The notes: generated by a model not told the origin, from the sequence alone. A stretch of DNA of 64,000 nucleotides from Aquabacterium sp. CECT 9606 (GCF_918741295.1 NZ_CAKKNB010000005.1:216036-280035); one strand, 5' to 3'. Shown: positions 28,488-38,799, counted from the first letter of the stretch. Made by a program: numbers and translations.

Positions 28488-28797
28488 TCACAGGAGGACA
28501 GGAGCGTTGGGCAACTCATTGCCGTGCCGATCACTGTCGGGGAAGTGCTTTCCAATGTGGCGAGCCACCGCCTCAATACATGTAATGGCACCGCTTTCGT
28601 AGTGGCCATGGCGCAATGCCGCTTCCCCGCCATGATCCCCCCGGCAAAGTCCTGCTGCTTGAAACGAGGGACGATGGTGTCGCTGATGATCCGCTTGGCG
28701 GTCGCATCGTTGAGCACCTCTTCGAGGCCATAACCGACCTCGATTCTCAGCGCACGATCATTTTTGGCGACGACGAGGATGACGCCCTGATGCCGAT
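28488..28797 (-). pseudogene. fusion relic of two TPM-domain protein genes
   Basis: Leftward, one frame gives the middle of a YgcG-type TPM protein (GVILVVAKNDRALRIEVGYG, then LEEVLNDATAKRIISDTIVP and QDFAGGIMAG). Immediately afterwards a different frame gives the C-terminus of the second TPM protein usually encoded next door (HGHYESGAITCIEAVARHIG, then KHFPD...GNELPNAPVLL-stop). The 5' end of the first gene, the end of the first and most of the second are gone, consistent with one deletion joining the two genes plus loss of the start. Confidence 0.68.
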
Positions 28798-28819
28798 GCT
28801 GGCAAGAACCATGTAGTGG

Positions 28820-29104
28820 CTAATTTCCATCGTCCTTGGTTTTCGGATCAATCCAATCGACGATGACCGTTTCTCGCTCAGCCAAATCCTCTTCGTCTGT
28901 GCTGCTGGCGTTGCGGGCCAGTTCATAGCTTTCATACGGACCAAATTCAAGCAAGCCCTCCGTTGCAAGCCAGTAGAAGCCATCAGGGCGTTCGACAATA
29001 TCTCTGGAAGCAGAGTCTTCCGTTGATGCAGTCTTGTCTTCTTGTCTTGTTGGCAAGGGCGCATGCAGCCCTTGAAGACGCTGAGCCTTTTCTTTCTTAG
29101 CCAT
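28820..29104 (-). CDS. small hypothetical protein
   Basis: 94 acidic residues starting MAKKEKAQRLQGLHAP. A central segment IVERPDGFYWLATEGLLEFG followed by PYESYELARNA resembles small Burkholderiales proteins in which such a PDGFYW stretch forms a beta-hairpin unit. The C-terminus is Asp/Glu-rich (VIVDWIDPKTKDDGN). The frame is open upstream, but this start has the better N-terminus. A well-placed Crp/FNR-type promoter lies upstream (29191-29231). Function unknown. Confidence 0.65.
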   Translation of the reverse strand: MAKKEKAQRLQGLHAPLPTRQEDKTASTEDSASRDIVERPDGFYWLATEGLLEFGPYESYELARNASSTDEEDLAERETVIVDWIDPKTKDDGN

Positions 29105-29190
29105 GCTGATGCTCCTTTCCAAGGCGTCCAGACGGTTGCGAGATGCCCAGATGGGTAGCACCAGCACGATAGCGTCATGGCCCAGCAAGT

Positions 29191-29231
29191 AATGTAGGGG
29201 GCTAAAAATTTGGCAGTTTGCGTTTTCTCAA
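29191..29231 (-). promoter_or_regulatory. Crp/FNR-type box with -10 for the small hypothetical gene
   Basis: TTGAG-AAAA-CGCAA on the minus strand (29231-29218) with TACATT (29196-29191) exactly in the class II -10 register; predicted start near 29184. The box also lies 34 bases upstream of lon, but there a class II start would fall inside the lon start codon. Confidence 0.58.
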
Positions 29232-29264
29232 ATGCACACAGACGAGTTCCATTAGTTTGTGGGC

Positions 29265-31664
29265 ATGGACAAACCCATCACTTCGCTTCCCGTGCCAGAA
29301 GGCGTGATTGCGCTGATTCCCATGCGCAATGTAGTGCTGTTTCCTCATGTGCTCATGCCCCTTGCTGTTGGCAGGCCGAAATCAGTGGCCGCGCTGGAGC
29401 ATGCACTGCGCGAAAAGGTGCCAATCGGTATCGTGCTGCAAAAGAACGCTGCGGTTGACGAGCCAAATCGGGATGAGCTTTGTGACGTGGGTACTCATGC
29501 CACCGTGCTGCGCTACATCGGTGTCAATGACGGAGTGCACCAGGCGATTTGCCAGGGCCTGCAACGTTTCCGGTTGATTGAACTGGTGGATGGGTATCCA
29601 TTTCTCGCAGCCCGGATCATTCGGCTGGATGATGCTGTCGAGATCTCCACCGCCATCGAGGCGCTGGCAATTCAGTTGCGCGAGCGGGGCGCAGAGTTGT
29701 TGTCGTTGCTCCCCGGTGTGCCCGCCGAGTTGGGCCATGCCCTGCAAGCTACCCAGGCCCCAGATCATCTTGCAGACATTGCTGCAAGCCTGCTGGACAC
29801 CGAGGTCAGCGAAAAGCAATCTTTGCTGGAAGAGCTGGATCTGCAATTGCGACTGAAAAAGTTGCTCGACATCGTCGCGCACCGCATTGAAGTTTTGCGC
29901 CTGTCTCGTGAAATCGGTGAACGGACCAAGGAGCAGCTGAGTGATCAACAGCGCAAGCACTTATTGCGTGAGCAATTGCGGACGATCCAGGCGGAGCTTG
30001 GTGAAGACGATGACAGTGCACAGGAAATTCAGCGCCTTGATCATGCGATAGGCGAGGCCGGCATGCCGGCCGATGTCGAGGCTCATGCGCGAAAGGAGCT
30101 CAAGCGACTGGCGCACATGTCAGGCAACTCAAGCGAGTATTCCATGCTGAGCACCTACATGGAATGGATGATCGAGTTGCCATGGAAGCTGCCCGCCGAA
30201 ATGCCCATTGATCTCCAGGCTTCACGGCAAACACTGGAAGCCGATCATTTCGGCTTGGAGCGCGTCAAGCAGCGCATCATTGAGTTTCTCGCTGTTCGCA
30301 AGCTCAATCCCCGTGGCCGTGCACCGATTCTCTGCTTTGTCGGCCCTCCTGGTGTTGGTAAGACCTCGCTGGGACAAAGCATTGCGAAGGCATTGCAGCG
30401 CCCCTTTGCGCGGGTTTCACTGGGCGGTGTGCATGACGAGGCTGAGATCCGTGGGCATCGACGCACCTATGTCGGGGCCATGCCCGGCATCATTGTTCAG
30501 CAAATTCGCAAGGTGGGCGCACGTCATTGCGTGATGATGCTCGATGAAGTCGACAAAGTATCCGCCAGTGCCCATGGTGACCCTTCGGCAGCTTTGTTGG
30601 AAGTGCTCGATCCGGAGCAGAACTCGACCTTCCGCGATAACTATCTGGGTGTTCCGTTTGACCTCAGTAGCGTGGTCTTCATTGCAACAGCCAATGTGAT
30701 CGACAACGTGCCGGCGCCGGTACGGGACAGGATGGAGATCATCGAGTTACCCGGCTATACACAAGAAGAGAAATTGCAGATCGCCCAACGCTATCTGCTC
30801 AAGCGACAGTTCGAGCTCAATGGGCTGAATGAGGTGCAATGCAAGATGACGACGCAGGCATTGATGGCGTTGGTGGCGGACTACACGCGCGAAGCGGGAG
30901 TGCGTCAACTTGAACGTGAGATCGGTCGTGTCATGAGGCATGTGGCCCTTCTGGTAGCCGACGGACTCGATCAACAGGTGGTGGTGGACGCAGGCGATCT
31001 GGAGAAAGTACTGGGCCCGGCCAGATTCGAGCATGAAGGCGCCATGCGCAGCAGCCTGCCGGGCGTGGCCACGGGGTTGGCCTGGACGCCTGTTGGCGGC
31101 GATATTCTCTTCATTGAAGCAACCCGCGTCATGGGCACTGATCGATTGATTCTCACAGGCCAGCTGGGCGATGTCATGAAGGAAAGCGCGCAAGCAGCGT
31201 TGACACTCGTGAAATCGCGAGCCAGCACATTGGGAATCCCGTCATCCATGTTTGAGGGCATGGACATCCATTTGCATGTTCCCGCAGGCGCCATTCCAAA
31301 AGATGGACCCAGCGCCGGGGTTGCCATGTTCATGGCCCTGGCCTCATTGCTGACCAATCGTGCTGTGCCGCCAGATATCGCGATGACTGGGGAAATCAGC
31401 CTGCGCGGCCTGGTTTTGCCCGTGGGCGGTATCAAGGACAAGGTTCTGGCTGCTCAGCGGGCTGGCATCAAGCGAGTGTTGTTGCCAGCGCGAAATCACA
31501 AGGATATGAGCGAGATCCCTGCCGACACAGCAGAGGCGATGCAGTTCATTTGGATCAACACGGTTGATGAAGCGGTAGATGGCGCGGAGATACGAGGAGA
31601 GAAATCACTTTTCGACGGTGCCCCTGTAGCAGCGACACAGCAAAGCACTGGCCGCTTGACTTGA
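29265..31664 (+). CDS. lon: ATP-dependent protease Lon (probably a second paralogue)
   Basis: 799 residues: N-terminal substrate-binding LON domain (VIALIPMRNVVLFPHVLMPL), coiled-coil region, AAA+ module with Walker A GPPGVGKTS (about 360) and Walker B MMLDEVDKV, and protease domain with the Ser-Lys dyad (Ser683 in DGPSAGVAMF, Lys726 in GGIKDKVLAA). It is fully intact. The ATG at 29265 is preferred over the GTG two codons upstream. It is not in the usual tig-clpP-clpX-lon setting, so it is probably an accessory copy belonging to the stress island. Whether a second lon exists is not visible here. Confidence 0.95.
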   Translation: MDKPITSLPVPEGVIALIPMRNVVLFPHVLMPLAVGRPKSVAALEHALREKVPIGIVLQKNAAVDEPNRDELCDVGTHATVLRYIGVNDGVHQAICQGLQRFRLIELVDGYPFLAARIIRLDDAVEISTAIEALAIQLRERGAELLSLLPGVPAELGHALQATQAPDHLADIAASLLDTEVSEKQSLLEELDLQLRLKKLLDIVAHRIEVLRLSREIGERTKEQLSDQQRKHLLREQLRTIQAELGEDDDSAQEIQRLDHAIGEAGMPADVEAHARKELKRLAHMSGNSSEYSMLSTYMEWMIELPWKLPAEMPIDLQASRQTLEADHFGLERVKQRIIEFLAVRKLNPRGRAPILCFVGPPGVGKTSLGQSIAKALQRPFARVSLGGVHDEAEIRGHRRTYVGAMPGIIVQQIRKVGARHCVMMLDEVDKVSASAHGDPSAALLEVLDPEQNSTFRDNYLGVPFDLSSVVFIATANVIDNVPAPVRDRMEIIELPGYTQEEKLQIAQRYLLKRQFELNGLNEVQCKMTTQALMALVADYTREAGVRQLEREIGRVMRHVALLVADGLDQQVVVDAGDLEKVLGPARFEHEGAMRSSLPGVATGLAWTPVGGDILFIEATRVMGTDRLILTGQLGDVMKESAQAALTLVKSRASTLGIPSSMFEGMDIHLHVPAGAIPKDGPSAGVAMFMALASLLTNRAVPPDIAMTGEISLRGLVLPVGGIKDKVLAAQRAGIKRVLLPARNHKDMSEIPADTAEAMQFIWINTVDEAVDGAEIRGEKSLFDGAPVAATQQSTGRLT

Positions 31665-31761
31665 ACTTTGCGGCCGATCTGAAAGCCTGACTAAAGGAAA
31701 TCCGCGGGAAGGCATCGTCCTTTGAAACGGACAAGGCGCGAAATCAGGACGCATCATCTGG

Positions 31762-32247
31762 TCATCGCCTCAAATGGCCATGAGCATCGTTCCGTTTCTG
31801 ATACGTCCCGATCAGTTCTGCACTGTCGAGCACGTGTCCCCGCATGGATTGCTCCAGCTCCGCCTTTGTTGGCTTCGCCAGCGCAGGCAGGGTGGTGTCG
31901 AGTGCGTAGAGCTTGAAGAAATAGCGATGGCGTCCGATGGGCGGGCAAGGGCCGCCATAGCCGGGGCGCTTCCAATCGTTCAACCCATGTCTTGCTCCGT
32001 CCGGCAATGAACCGCCTTCTGGTAGCGTGTTGGTGGTTGGCGGTATGTTGAAGACGATCCAATGCACCCAGGTGCGCACCGGAGCGCGAGGGTCTGGTGC
32101 ATCCGGGTCGTCGACGACCAAAGCGAGGCTAAGGGTTCCGGACGGTACTTCAGTCCAGGTCAGGGGAGGGGAAAGATCGCTGCCCTCGCAGGTATGGTGC
32201 GGCGAAATTTCTCCTTTGTGGGTAAACGCGGGCGACGTCAGTATCAT
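31762..32247 (-). CDS. YbhB/YbcL family (PEBP, Raf kinase inhibitor-like) protein
   Basis: 161 residues with the phosphatidylethanolamine-binding-protein signature: ISPHHTCEGSDLSPPLTW, then LALVVDDPDAPDPRAPVRTW (DPDAP ligand loop), HWIVFNIP, and GPCPPIGRHRYFFKLYALD. No signal peptide is evident at this start. Function in bacteria is poorly defined. It is convergent with lon. Confidence 0.92.
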   Translation of the reverse strand: MILTSPAFTHKGEISPHHTCEGSDLSPPLTWTEVPSGTLSLALVVDDPDAPDPRAPVRTWVHWIVFNIPPTTNTLPEGGSLPDGARHGLNDWKRPGYGGPCPPIGRHRYFFKLYALDTTLPALAKPTKAELEQSMRGHVLDSAELIGTYQKRNDAHGHLRR

Positions 32248-32325
32248 GAGCGGCTCCTGCACTGCCAAGGCAGTTCATTGATATTAAAGCACCCCGTGCT
32301 AACAAATCACCCGCATCAGGATGCG

Positions 32326-34934
32326 CTATACCTGTGTCTTTTCCCGTGCATTTTGGCGGATGCGTGGACCATGTCGCGTGACGATGCCCGCCAAACTGCC
32401 GGCTATCAAGGTTGTGACGTCCACCAAAATGGCAGGTAATGCCACGCCGCCAGGAGAAGCCAAATAAAGTGGAATCCATTCAGGTTTGAACTTCGCCTTG
32501 TACCGCCGCAGGCCTTGGAAATTGTAAAAGTGCTCCCCATGTCGATACAACAGGGTTCCAATGCGAGCCCACAACAGGGTGTTTTTTTTGGAATCCAGTC
32601 CGGACAATGGGGCCATGCCGAAGTCGAACCAGCGAAAGCCTTGCACTCGTCCCCAGGTCATTAGCTCACAGAACAGCAAGTCCATCGAGCCGTTCGGTGC
32701 ACTTGGAAGGTGCCGCATCAGATCAATGGACAACTCTTGCCGGTCAGCGCCTTGCCATATGTTTGCAAAGGCAACGATGTTTTTTTCATCGCGCACGAGC
32801 GCAAGCGGAAACTGTTTCAGATAGGCCGCGTCGAAGGAGGCATTGGAAAAGCCCTTCTCGTGCGTGGCCTTGTTGGCCAACCATGCTTTGGAAATTTGTG
32901 CCAATTCGGGCAACAACGGTTCGACAGATTCGCGCGGGACGATTTCGAAGCGATACCCTTGGCGGATCAATCGTGCGCAGGTCCTCCTCAGGCCCCGGTA
33001 TTGTTCAAGCGCGAGGTCGAAATGCCGCAGTTCGACTCGGGCCTGTTCACCGAGCGGCGTCAGGACCAGGCCAAGCTCTGCGTAGTCCGCACGAAGGTCT
33101 TCGCGTACCTCGAAGAATACGCACCAAGTGCCATGGCGATTGCACATGTCCTTGAAGCGGCCCAACAACTCGCGCACACCTGTGGTGCTGCCGACGGGAT
33201 CCCCCATAGCGATGCAGCTTCGGCCACACCTGCTGTACATCAGGAAGGCGTCTTGGCAGGTGCTGAACAGCAATGCCTTGTCACCACGAAGCACCAAATT
33301 GGCGTAGGTGCGCGGCGAGCGTTCGACAAGCCAACGTGCTCGCTCAAGGTTGTCGCTCGATGGTGCACCAATGGAGGGATACACCGGACGCAGCAATCTA
33401 GACAAGCCAAAGAGCGCCAGAAGTGATGCGGTGCCGACCATTGCTCGCGCCGATCGAGATGCCTCTCCATGCAACGCGAAGTCCCACCATGACAAGCCGG
33501 CCTGAAGCTCATGGCGATGCGTGAACTGCACCAGCCAAGCCGACGTGCCAAGCACCATGATGATGGCCGCGGCCCAGGGCACGCTAGGGGGCTCATCCAA
33601 GAGTGATGACTGGCGGTGAAATTGGTCGCGAAAGGGCAGCAGGATGACGATGGCGGCCACCAACATTGCTGCTTCCTCGTAGTCCCAGCCTTTTGCGAGA
33701 GAAAATAGCGTGGCGATAAAAAGCAAAAGAAGCGTCAACAACCAAGCGGAGTCGAGTCGACGCCACAGGCCTCGAGCCAACAATAACAGCGCCGCGCCAA
33801 TCAAACTTGCCAGGAAGTGAGAGGCTTCGATGAAGGGCAGTGCAAGTGCGCCGCCCAGGATCTGGAGCCTACTTTGAGCCGCTGGTACGGAGCCTGACAA
33901 GATGAGTAAAGTGCCCGCGGTGAAAACCATCATGGCCAAGAGCTGTGGCATCAGTTTGGCAATTGGCCGGCTGACGGTGGCGAAGTGGGTACGCAACGCT
34001 GGCCACTGCAGGCCTCCCAGCAATAGTCCAGCAAGGAACAATGGAGCGAGGAGATAGACCCCTCGAAACATCAGCAGGGCTGCCGCCAATTCTGGAGCAG
34101 CGACATATTTGCCCAGCATGAGGACCATTGCCGACTCGAACACGCCCAGCCCGCCCGGAACGAGGCTCAGGTTACCGGCCACCATGGCGATCAACATGGC
34201 AGCGGTGCAAGTAGCGAATCCCACGCCAACGGATGCCGGAAGCAACGCGTGGAACGCGCCGGCCATGAGCCAAAGATCCAGTGCGCCGACCGCGATCTGG
34301 CCGACGGTCAGGGGCAGGGTGGGCAATCGGAGGCGAAAGGTTCGCATGCCGAACAAACGATACCCTGCTGATGGCAAAGCCGTTAACAGGGTATACAAGC
34401 TCAGGATTGTGAGGAATGCGATGCCCAATGGCTGGGTGGTCGAGTCCGCCCAGGCAAACGCTTGCGCGGTCACCGGATCTGCTATGAAAGCGATGCCGCC
34501 AATCAGCAGGAAGCCCAGCCAAAAGCCGAGGCTGCAAAACAGCACAACCTTGGCGATCTCGGGCGTCGAAAGGCCAGCAGCTGTGTAAGCCCAGTAGCGC
34601 ACCGCCCCCCAGTGAGCAGGGTGTTCCCAAAGTTGGCACCCAGCGCGTTGCCGAGGAATGCCGCCAGAATGACCCAAGCCTTCGGCGGCTGGCGTGCGAT
34701 GAAGACCATGGCCATCAAGTCATGGCCGATCATTACCACATAGCTTGCAACCGTCAGCGCACCGGCTTGCCAAAGGGCTGGCGTGGACATACTCTCCAGC
34801 GTCGGCCAGAGGTCTCGGCCAGGGGGCGCCCGCAGCCAGTCTTGAAGAATCCACGCTGCGATGCAGAAGGCTGCGAAGCCGATGAAGTGGCTGGGCCTGA
34901 GAGAAATGCGTCGTATCCACATGGGGCCATGCAT
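32326..34934 (-). pseudogene. mprF: phosphatidylglycerol lysyltransferase/flippase (mprF), frameshifted at a G6 tract
   Basis: MprF transfers an aminoacyl group from tRNA to phosphatidylglycerol and flips the product. The N-terminal membrane part (ISLRPSHFIGFAAFCIAAWI, then NALGANFGNTLLTGG) is in one frame. The gene then continues in the next frame (AVRYWAYTAAGLSTPEIAKV) through further helices to the cytoplasmic GNAT-like synthase domain (RSPRTYANLVLRGDKALLFS, then WFDFGMAPLSGLD). The shift falls at six Gs (C6 at 34605-34610 on the plus strand); seven would restore one frame of about 869 codons. This could be a real mutation, a phase-variable tract or a sequencing error. The start (34934 or 34922) is uncertain. 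Confidence 0.82.
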
Positions 34935-35075
34935 CCTCCGTTGGGTGAACAGGAAACGCCATCTTGGCAATCCGCGGGCCGGGCTGGACTGATATTTGTC
35001 AAAACCGATTGCGTCGATCCTCCAAAGAATGCTTGTCACCGCATCTGGTGTCACGCGACGAAATGGAGCATGCAG

Positions 35076-35288
35076 ATGGATTTCTCCTTCGATCCAAATG
35101 AGGTTCGGCACCACCCTGACAAAGCCACGCGTGGCCGGACCTTCGAAATTGATGAGGCCCAAGAGCGGCGCGACCTTGAAGAAATGGACCTGGGCAAAGC
35201 CGCCTTGCTGCTGCGCCCGCTGGTCCAAACCGCTGCCTGGCGATGTGAAGCCTGTCAGAACGCACATGAGCAGGGGGTGTCGAGATGA
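35076..35288 (+). CDS. 70-residue hypothetical protein overlapping cfa
   Basis: MDFSFDPNEVRHHPDKATRG, then TFEIDEAQERRDLEEMDLGK, ending CEACQNAHEQGVSR. Charged, no membrane segment, with one CxxC near the C-terminus. GGAG lies 7 bases before the ATG, and the TGA overlaps the cfa ATG (ATGA), which supports real translation coupled to cfa. Family not recognised. Confidence 0.5.
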   Translation: MDFSFDPNEVRHHPDKATRGRTFEIDEAQERRDLEEMDLGKAALLLRPLVQTAAWRCEACQNAHEQGVSR

Positions 35289-36538
35289 TGGCCATGGCGG
35301 ACCGCTTGTTCTTGCAAAGGGCCGAGCAAAGGCTTGCCGCCTTGCCCTTGCCATGTTCACTGCGACTTCCTGGTGGGTTGTGCGTTGGTGCGGCGCAGCC
35401 TCGGTTTGAATTGGTTGTGCGAGACATCCGGGCTCTGGTCCACCTGGCGGAGGGCGCCATCGGCAAACTGGCGGAGGACTACGTCGAAGGCCGGCTGTTG
35501 ATCGAGGGGCAGTTGCGGGACCTGATGATCGCCGCACCGGCTCTGCTTGGCCTGGATCCCACGAAGGGGCCATCCAATTCGCTGCATTGGGCCTGGCAGC
35601 GTCTGCGACTGGGTATCAGGGAGCGCATCAACCACAGCTTGGCGGGCGATGCCAGGCAGATCCGACGCCACTACGATGTCTCTGATGACTTCTATGCGCT
35701 CTGGCTAGATCCACGGCGCGTTTACTCTTGTGCCTACTTCGCGGATCCTGGCATGAATCTGGCGCAAGCCCAGGAGGCCAAGCTGGAGCACATCTGCAAG
35801 AAACTGATGCTGAAACCGGGTGATCGCTTTCTCGACATCGGTGCGGGCTGGGGCGGCTTGCTGATTTGGGCCGCGCAACACCATGGTGTCGATGCCACTG
35901 GCATCACCTTGTCGCGTAACCAGCATGCTCATGTGAACAAGCTTATCCAGGACAACAAGCTGCAGGGGCGGGCGCGCATGCTGCTGCAAGACTATCGTCA
36001 GTTGGATGAATGCCAACCCTTCGACAAGGTGGCCTCGGTGGGCATGTGCGAGCACGTGGGACTGAACAAGCTGCCAGCGTATTTCTCCAAGATTCACCGG
36101 CTTCTCAAATCGGGCGGCATGGTCATGAACCACAGCATCACCAGCGGCGGCACGGACAACACCCAGTTGGGTGGAGGCATGGGCGACTTCATCGAGAAGT
36201 ACATTTTCCCAGGCGGCCAACTGGCGCATGTGAGCCTGATGATGGGGACCATGGCGAGGGCAAGCATCGAGGTTTTGGATGTCGAATGTTTGCGGCCGCA
36301 CTATGCTAGAACCCTTTGGCATTGGGCCGACGCATTGGAGGCTCGTCTCGGCGAAGCAAGGCGGGTGCTGGGAGCGCAAGCGGACACCGTCATCCGAGCC
36401 TATCGAATGTATCTGGCAGGTTCGGCCATGGGTTTCGAGAAAGGGTGGATGTCGTTGTACCAGGTGCTGGGCACTCGTCCCGGTGAGGCATTGGATGGTG
36501 CTTACCCTTTCAACCGGGACTACATGTACCGTCCTTGA
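35285..36538 (+). CDS. cfa: cyclopropane-fatty-acyl-phospholipid synthase
   Basis: 417 residues. It methylates cis double bonds of membrane phospholipids using S-adenosylmethionine, giving cyclopropane acyl chains that stabilise the membrane. N-terminal lipid-binding region, then IRRHYDVSDDFYALWLDPRR, the SAM motif FLDIGAGWGGLLIWAAQHHG, VGMCEHVGLNKLPAYF, and GGMGDFIEKYIFPGGQLAHV. Full length. With the desaturase and mprF in the same island, it points to membrane remodelling as a shared theme. Confidence 0.95.
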   Translation: MMAMADRLFLQRAEQRLAALPLPCSLRLPGGLCVGAAQPRFELVVRDIRALVHLAEGAIGKLAEDYVEGRLLIEGQLRDLMIAAPALLGLDPTKGPSNSLHWAWQRLRLGIRERINHSLAGDARQIRRHYDVSDDFYALWLDPRRVYSCAYFADPGMNLAQAQEAKLEHICKKLMLKPGDRFLDIGAGWGGLLIWAAQHHGVDATGITLSRNQHAHVNKLIQDNKLQGRARMLLQDYRQLDECQPFDKVASVGMCEHVGLNKLPAYFSKIHRLLKSGGMVMNHSITSGGTDNTQLGGGMGDFIEKYIFPGGQLAHVSLMMGTMARASIEVLDVECLRPHYARTLWHWADALEARLGEARRVLGAQADTVIRAYRMYLAGSAMGFEKGWMSLYQVLGTRPGEALDGAYPFNRDYMYRP

Positions 36539-36777
36539 GCACGGGCGAAAATTCTCTGCGATGCAAGGTGACAAGCTTGTCGTGTAGCGTGATCGCATTG
36601 ATGGTGCCGTGTCGATACCTTATCCAAATTTTGAAGGATCCATCATGAATGCATGGATACCATTCGAACGCTTGGACGAGCGGTTGCCCGCAGCCCGCGA
36701 AGATTCGCTGCCGCGCATGCTCCGCGATGTCGATGTGTCCTAAAGGGAATCTTGAGCCTGTCGTTCACCTTGCCGAG
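36539..36777. other. gap between cfa and groEL with a 32-codon ORF
   Basis: The only candidate is ATG 36645 to TAA 36743 on the plus strand (MNAWIPFERLDERLPAARED, then SLPRMLRDVDVS), preceded by AAGGATCC. It may be the start of a truncated gene; I do not recognise a family. No strong terminator hairpin was seen. Confidence 0.3.
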
Positions 36778-38409
36778 CTAAAAGTCAGGCATGCCCCCAC
36801 CAGGCAAGCCGGCCGTGCCATCGGCCTTGCTGGCCACGCTGGCGATGAGGCAGTCGGTGGTCAGGACGAGCGCGGCGATGGATGCGGCGTTCTGCAGCGC
36901 CAGGCGTGTCACCTTGGCCGGGTCGATGACCCCCATCTCCACGAGGTCGCCGTACTGGCGCGTCGCGGCGTTGTAACCAAAGGCCGCCACGGTCGCCTCG
37001 TCCACGCGGTGAAGCACCACTGAAGGCTCATCGCCCGCGTTCGCGACGATTCTCCGCACCGGCGCCTCAAGTGCCCGCGCGACGATGCGCCGACCGCAAT
37101 CGTGGTCCAGCGTCGCGCCTTCGAGACCGGCCAGCACACGCCTTGCGCGGAGCAGGGCCACGCCGCCGCCGGGGACGATGCCTTCCTCCACGGCAGCGCG
37201 CGTGGCGTGCAGCGCGTCCTCGACGCGGATCTTGCGCTCCTTCAGTTCGGTTTCCGTGGCCGCACCAACCTTGATCACCGCCACGCCCCCTGACAGCTTC
37301 GCCAGGCGCTCGTCCAGCTTTTCCCGGTCGTAGTCGCTGGTCGCTGCATCGCGCTCCTTGCGGATCGCCGCGATCCTCTCCGCCACCAGGGTTGCGGCAC
37401 CGGCGTCACCGATCAGCGTGGTCTCGTCTTTTCCCGCCTCGACCCGCCGCGCACGGCCAAGATCCTTCAGGGTCGCACTCGCGAGTGTCAGTCCAACCTC
37501 ATCAGAGATGACGTGGCCGCCAGTGAGCGCCGCAATGTCCTGCAACATGGCCTTGCGCCGATCGCCGAAGCCGGGTGCCTTGACGGCGCATGTTTTGAAC
37601 GTACCACGGATGGTGTTGATCACCAGGGTTGCAAGTGCTTCGCTGTCGATGTCCTCGGCGATCACGAGCAGGGGCCGGCCTGCCTTGACCACTTCCTCGA
37701 GCAGGGGCAACAGTTCTTGCAGGGAAGACAGCTTCTTGTCGCACAACAAGATGGCCGCATCCTCGAGGAGTGCGGTCTGGCGGTCGGCATTGTTGATGAA
37801 GTACGGGGACAGGAAGCCGCGGTCAAACTGCAAGCCTTCGACCACTTCAAGTTCACTGGACAATCCCGATCCATCTTCGATCGTCACCGCGCCTTCCCGA
37901 CCCACCTTGTCGATCGCGCGGGAAAGGAGATCGCCGATCGAGCGGTCATTGTTGGCCGAAATCGTGGCGACGTGCGCCACTTCTTGCGAAGTCAGGCAGG
38001 GCCGTGCCATGCGTCGGATTTCGGCGATGACCGCTTCGACGCCTTCTTCGATGCCACGTTTCAGTTCCATCGGGTTCATGCCTCCCGCAAGGTAGCGCAT
38101 GCCCTCATGGATCATCGCGTGCGCAAGGACGGTGGCCGTGGTGGTGCCATCACCGGCTTTTTCACTCGTGCGTGAGGCGACCTCGCGCAGCAGCTGGGCG
38201 CCAATGTTCTCAAACTTGTCCTCCAGCTCGATCGATTTGGCCACCAGCACTCCTGAATTGACGATCTGAGGTGGACCGAAGTCGCGCTCGAGGATGACGG
38301 TGCGTCCGCGCGGGCCGAGCGTCACCTTCACGGCATCGGCCATCGCATCGACGCCGCGGCGAATCCGATCGCGCGCCTCATCCTGGAAGATCAGTTGCTT
38401 GGCAGTCAT
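36778..38409 (-). CDS. groEL: chaperonin GroEL, divergent second copy without groES
   Basis: 543 residues with all GroEL landmarks: [20 protein letters not shown], the ATP loop [33 protein letters not shown], and [16 protein letters not shown]. Unlike housekeeping GroEL, the C-terminus is a short PGGGMPDF rather than (GGM)n, and the apical domain is divergent. No groES adjoins it. Instead an SDR relic lies 7 bases upstream on the same strand and appears to share its Crp/FNR-type promoter. Probably an accessory chaperonin induced with the island. Confidence 0.93.
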   Translation of the reverse strand: MTAKQLIFQDEARDRIRRGVDAMADAVKVTLGPRGRTVILERDFGPPQIVNSGVLVAKSIELEDKFENIGAQLLREVASRTSEKAGDGTTTATVLAHAMIHEGMRYLAGGMNPMELKRGIEEGVEAVIAEIRRMARPCLTSQEVAHVATISANNDRSIGDLLSRAIDKVGREGAVTIEDGSGLSSELEVVEGLQFDRGFLSPYFINNADRQTALLEDAAILLCDKKLSSLQELLPLLEEVVKAGRPLLVIAEDIDSEALATLVINTIRGTFKTCAVKAPGFGDRRKAMLQDIAALTGGHVISDEVGLTLASATLKDLGRARRVEAGKDETTLIGDAGAATLVAERIAAIRKERDAATSDYDREKLDERLAKLSGGVAVIKVGAATETELKERKIRVEDALHATRAAVEEGIVPGGGVALLRARRVLAGLEGATLDHDCGRRIVARALEAPVRRIVANAGDEPSVVLHRVDEATVAAFGYNAATRQYGDLVEMGVIDPAKVTRLALQNAASIAALVLTTDCLIASVASKADGTAGLPGGGMPDF

Positions 38410-38416
38410 GGTTTTC

Positions 38417-38773
38417 TCACCTTGGTGTTGCTGGAATTCCTACCATTGGTTCGGAGCCTGAAACGAACTTCCTCTCGGCGCTGACCAGGAGAACGCAGGC
38501 CCAACCGACATCGTTGGCTTCGTCGAGTCGCCCCTGATAGGGCTGAACGTCTGGCGCACCTTGTCGCACTTGCACTTCATCGCTGACCTTCATGTGCCAG
38601 AAGGCGGTCTGGCCACCTTCCCGAATGATCCCGGATGCGGCGGCTTCACCTCGCGCGTCATCGATGTCGGCCAGGGCCACCTCGGCAGCTTCGCGCGCCA
38701 TGAGCATGCGGGTGGTTTCGCCAATGCTCATCGCGCTGTCGGTAACGAGCGCTACAGTGCCCATGAGCCGCAT
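38417..38773 (-). pseudogene. short-chain dehydrogenase (SDR) with large in-frame deletion
   Basis: 118 residues where about 250 are expected. The N-terminal Rossmann start is recognisable but worn (MRLMGTVALVTDSAMSIGET instead of TGxxxGIG, then VALADIDDARGEAAASGII). It jumps after SDEVQVRQ to the SDR C-terminus (DEANDVGWACVLLVSAERKF, then VSGSEPM). The catalytic Ser-Tyr-Lys core is gone but the frame is kept. The C-terminal VDGG motif is degraded to VGIP. Ribosome site GGAG at the ATG 38773; 7 bases to groEL. Confidence 0.75.
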
Positions 38774-38799
38774 GTGAATCTCCAGTTGCATCGCTGTTG

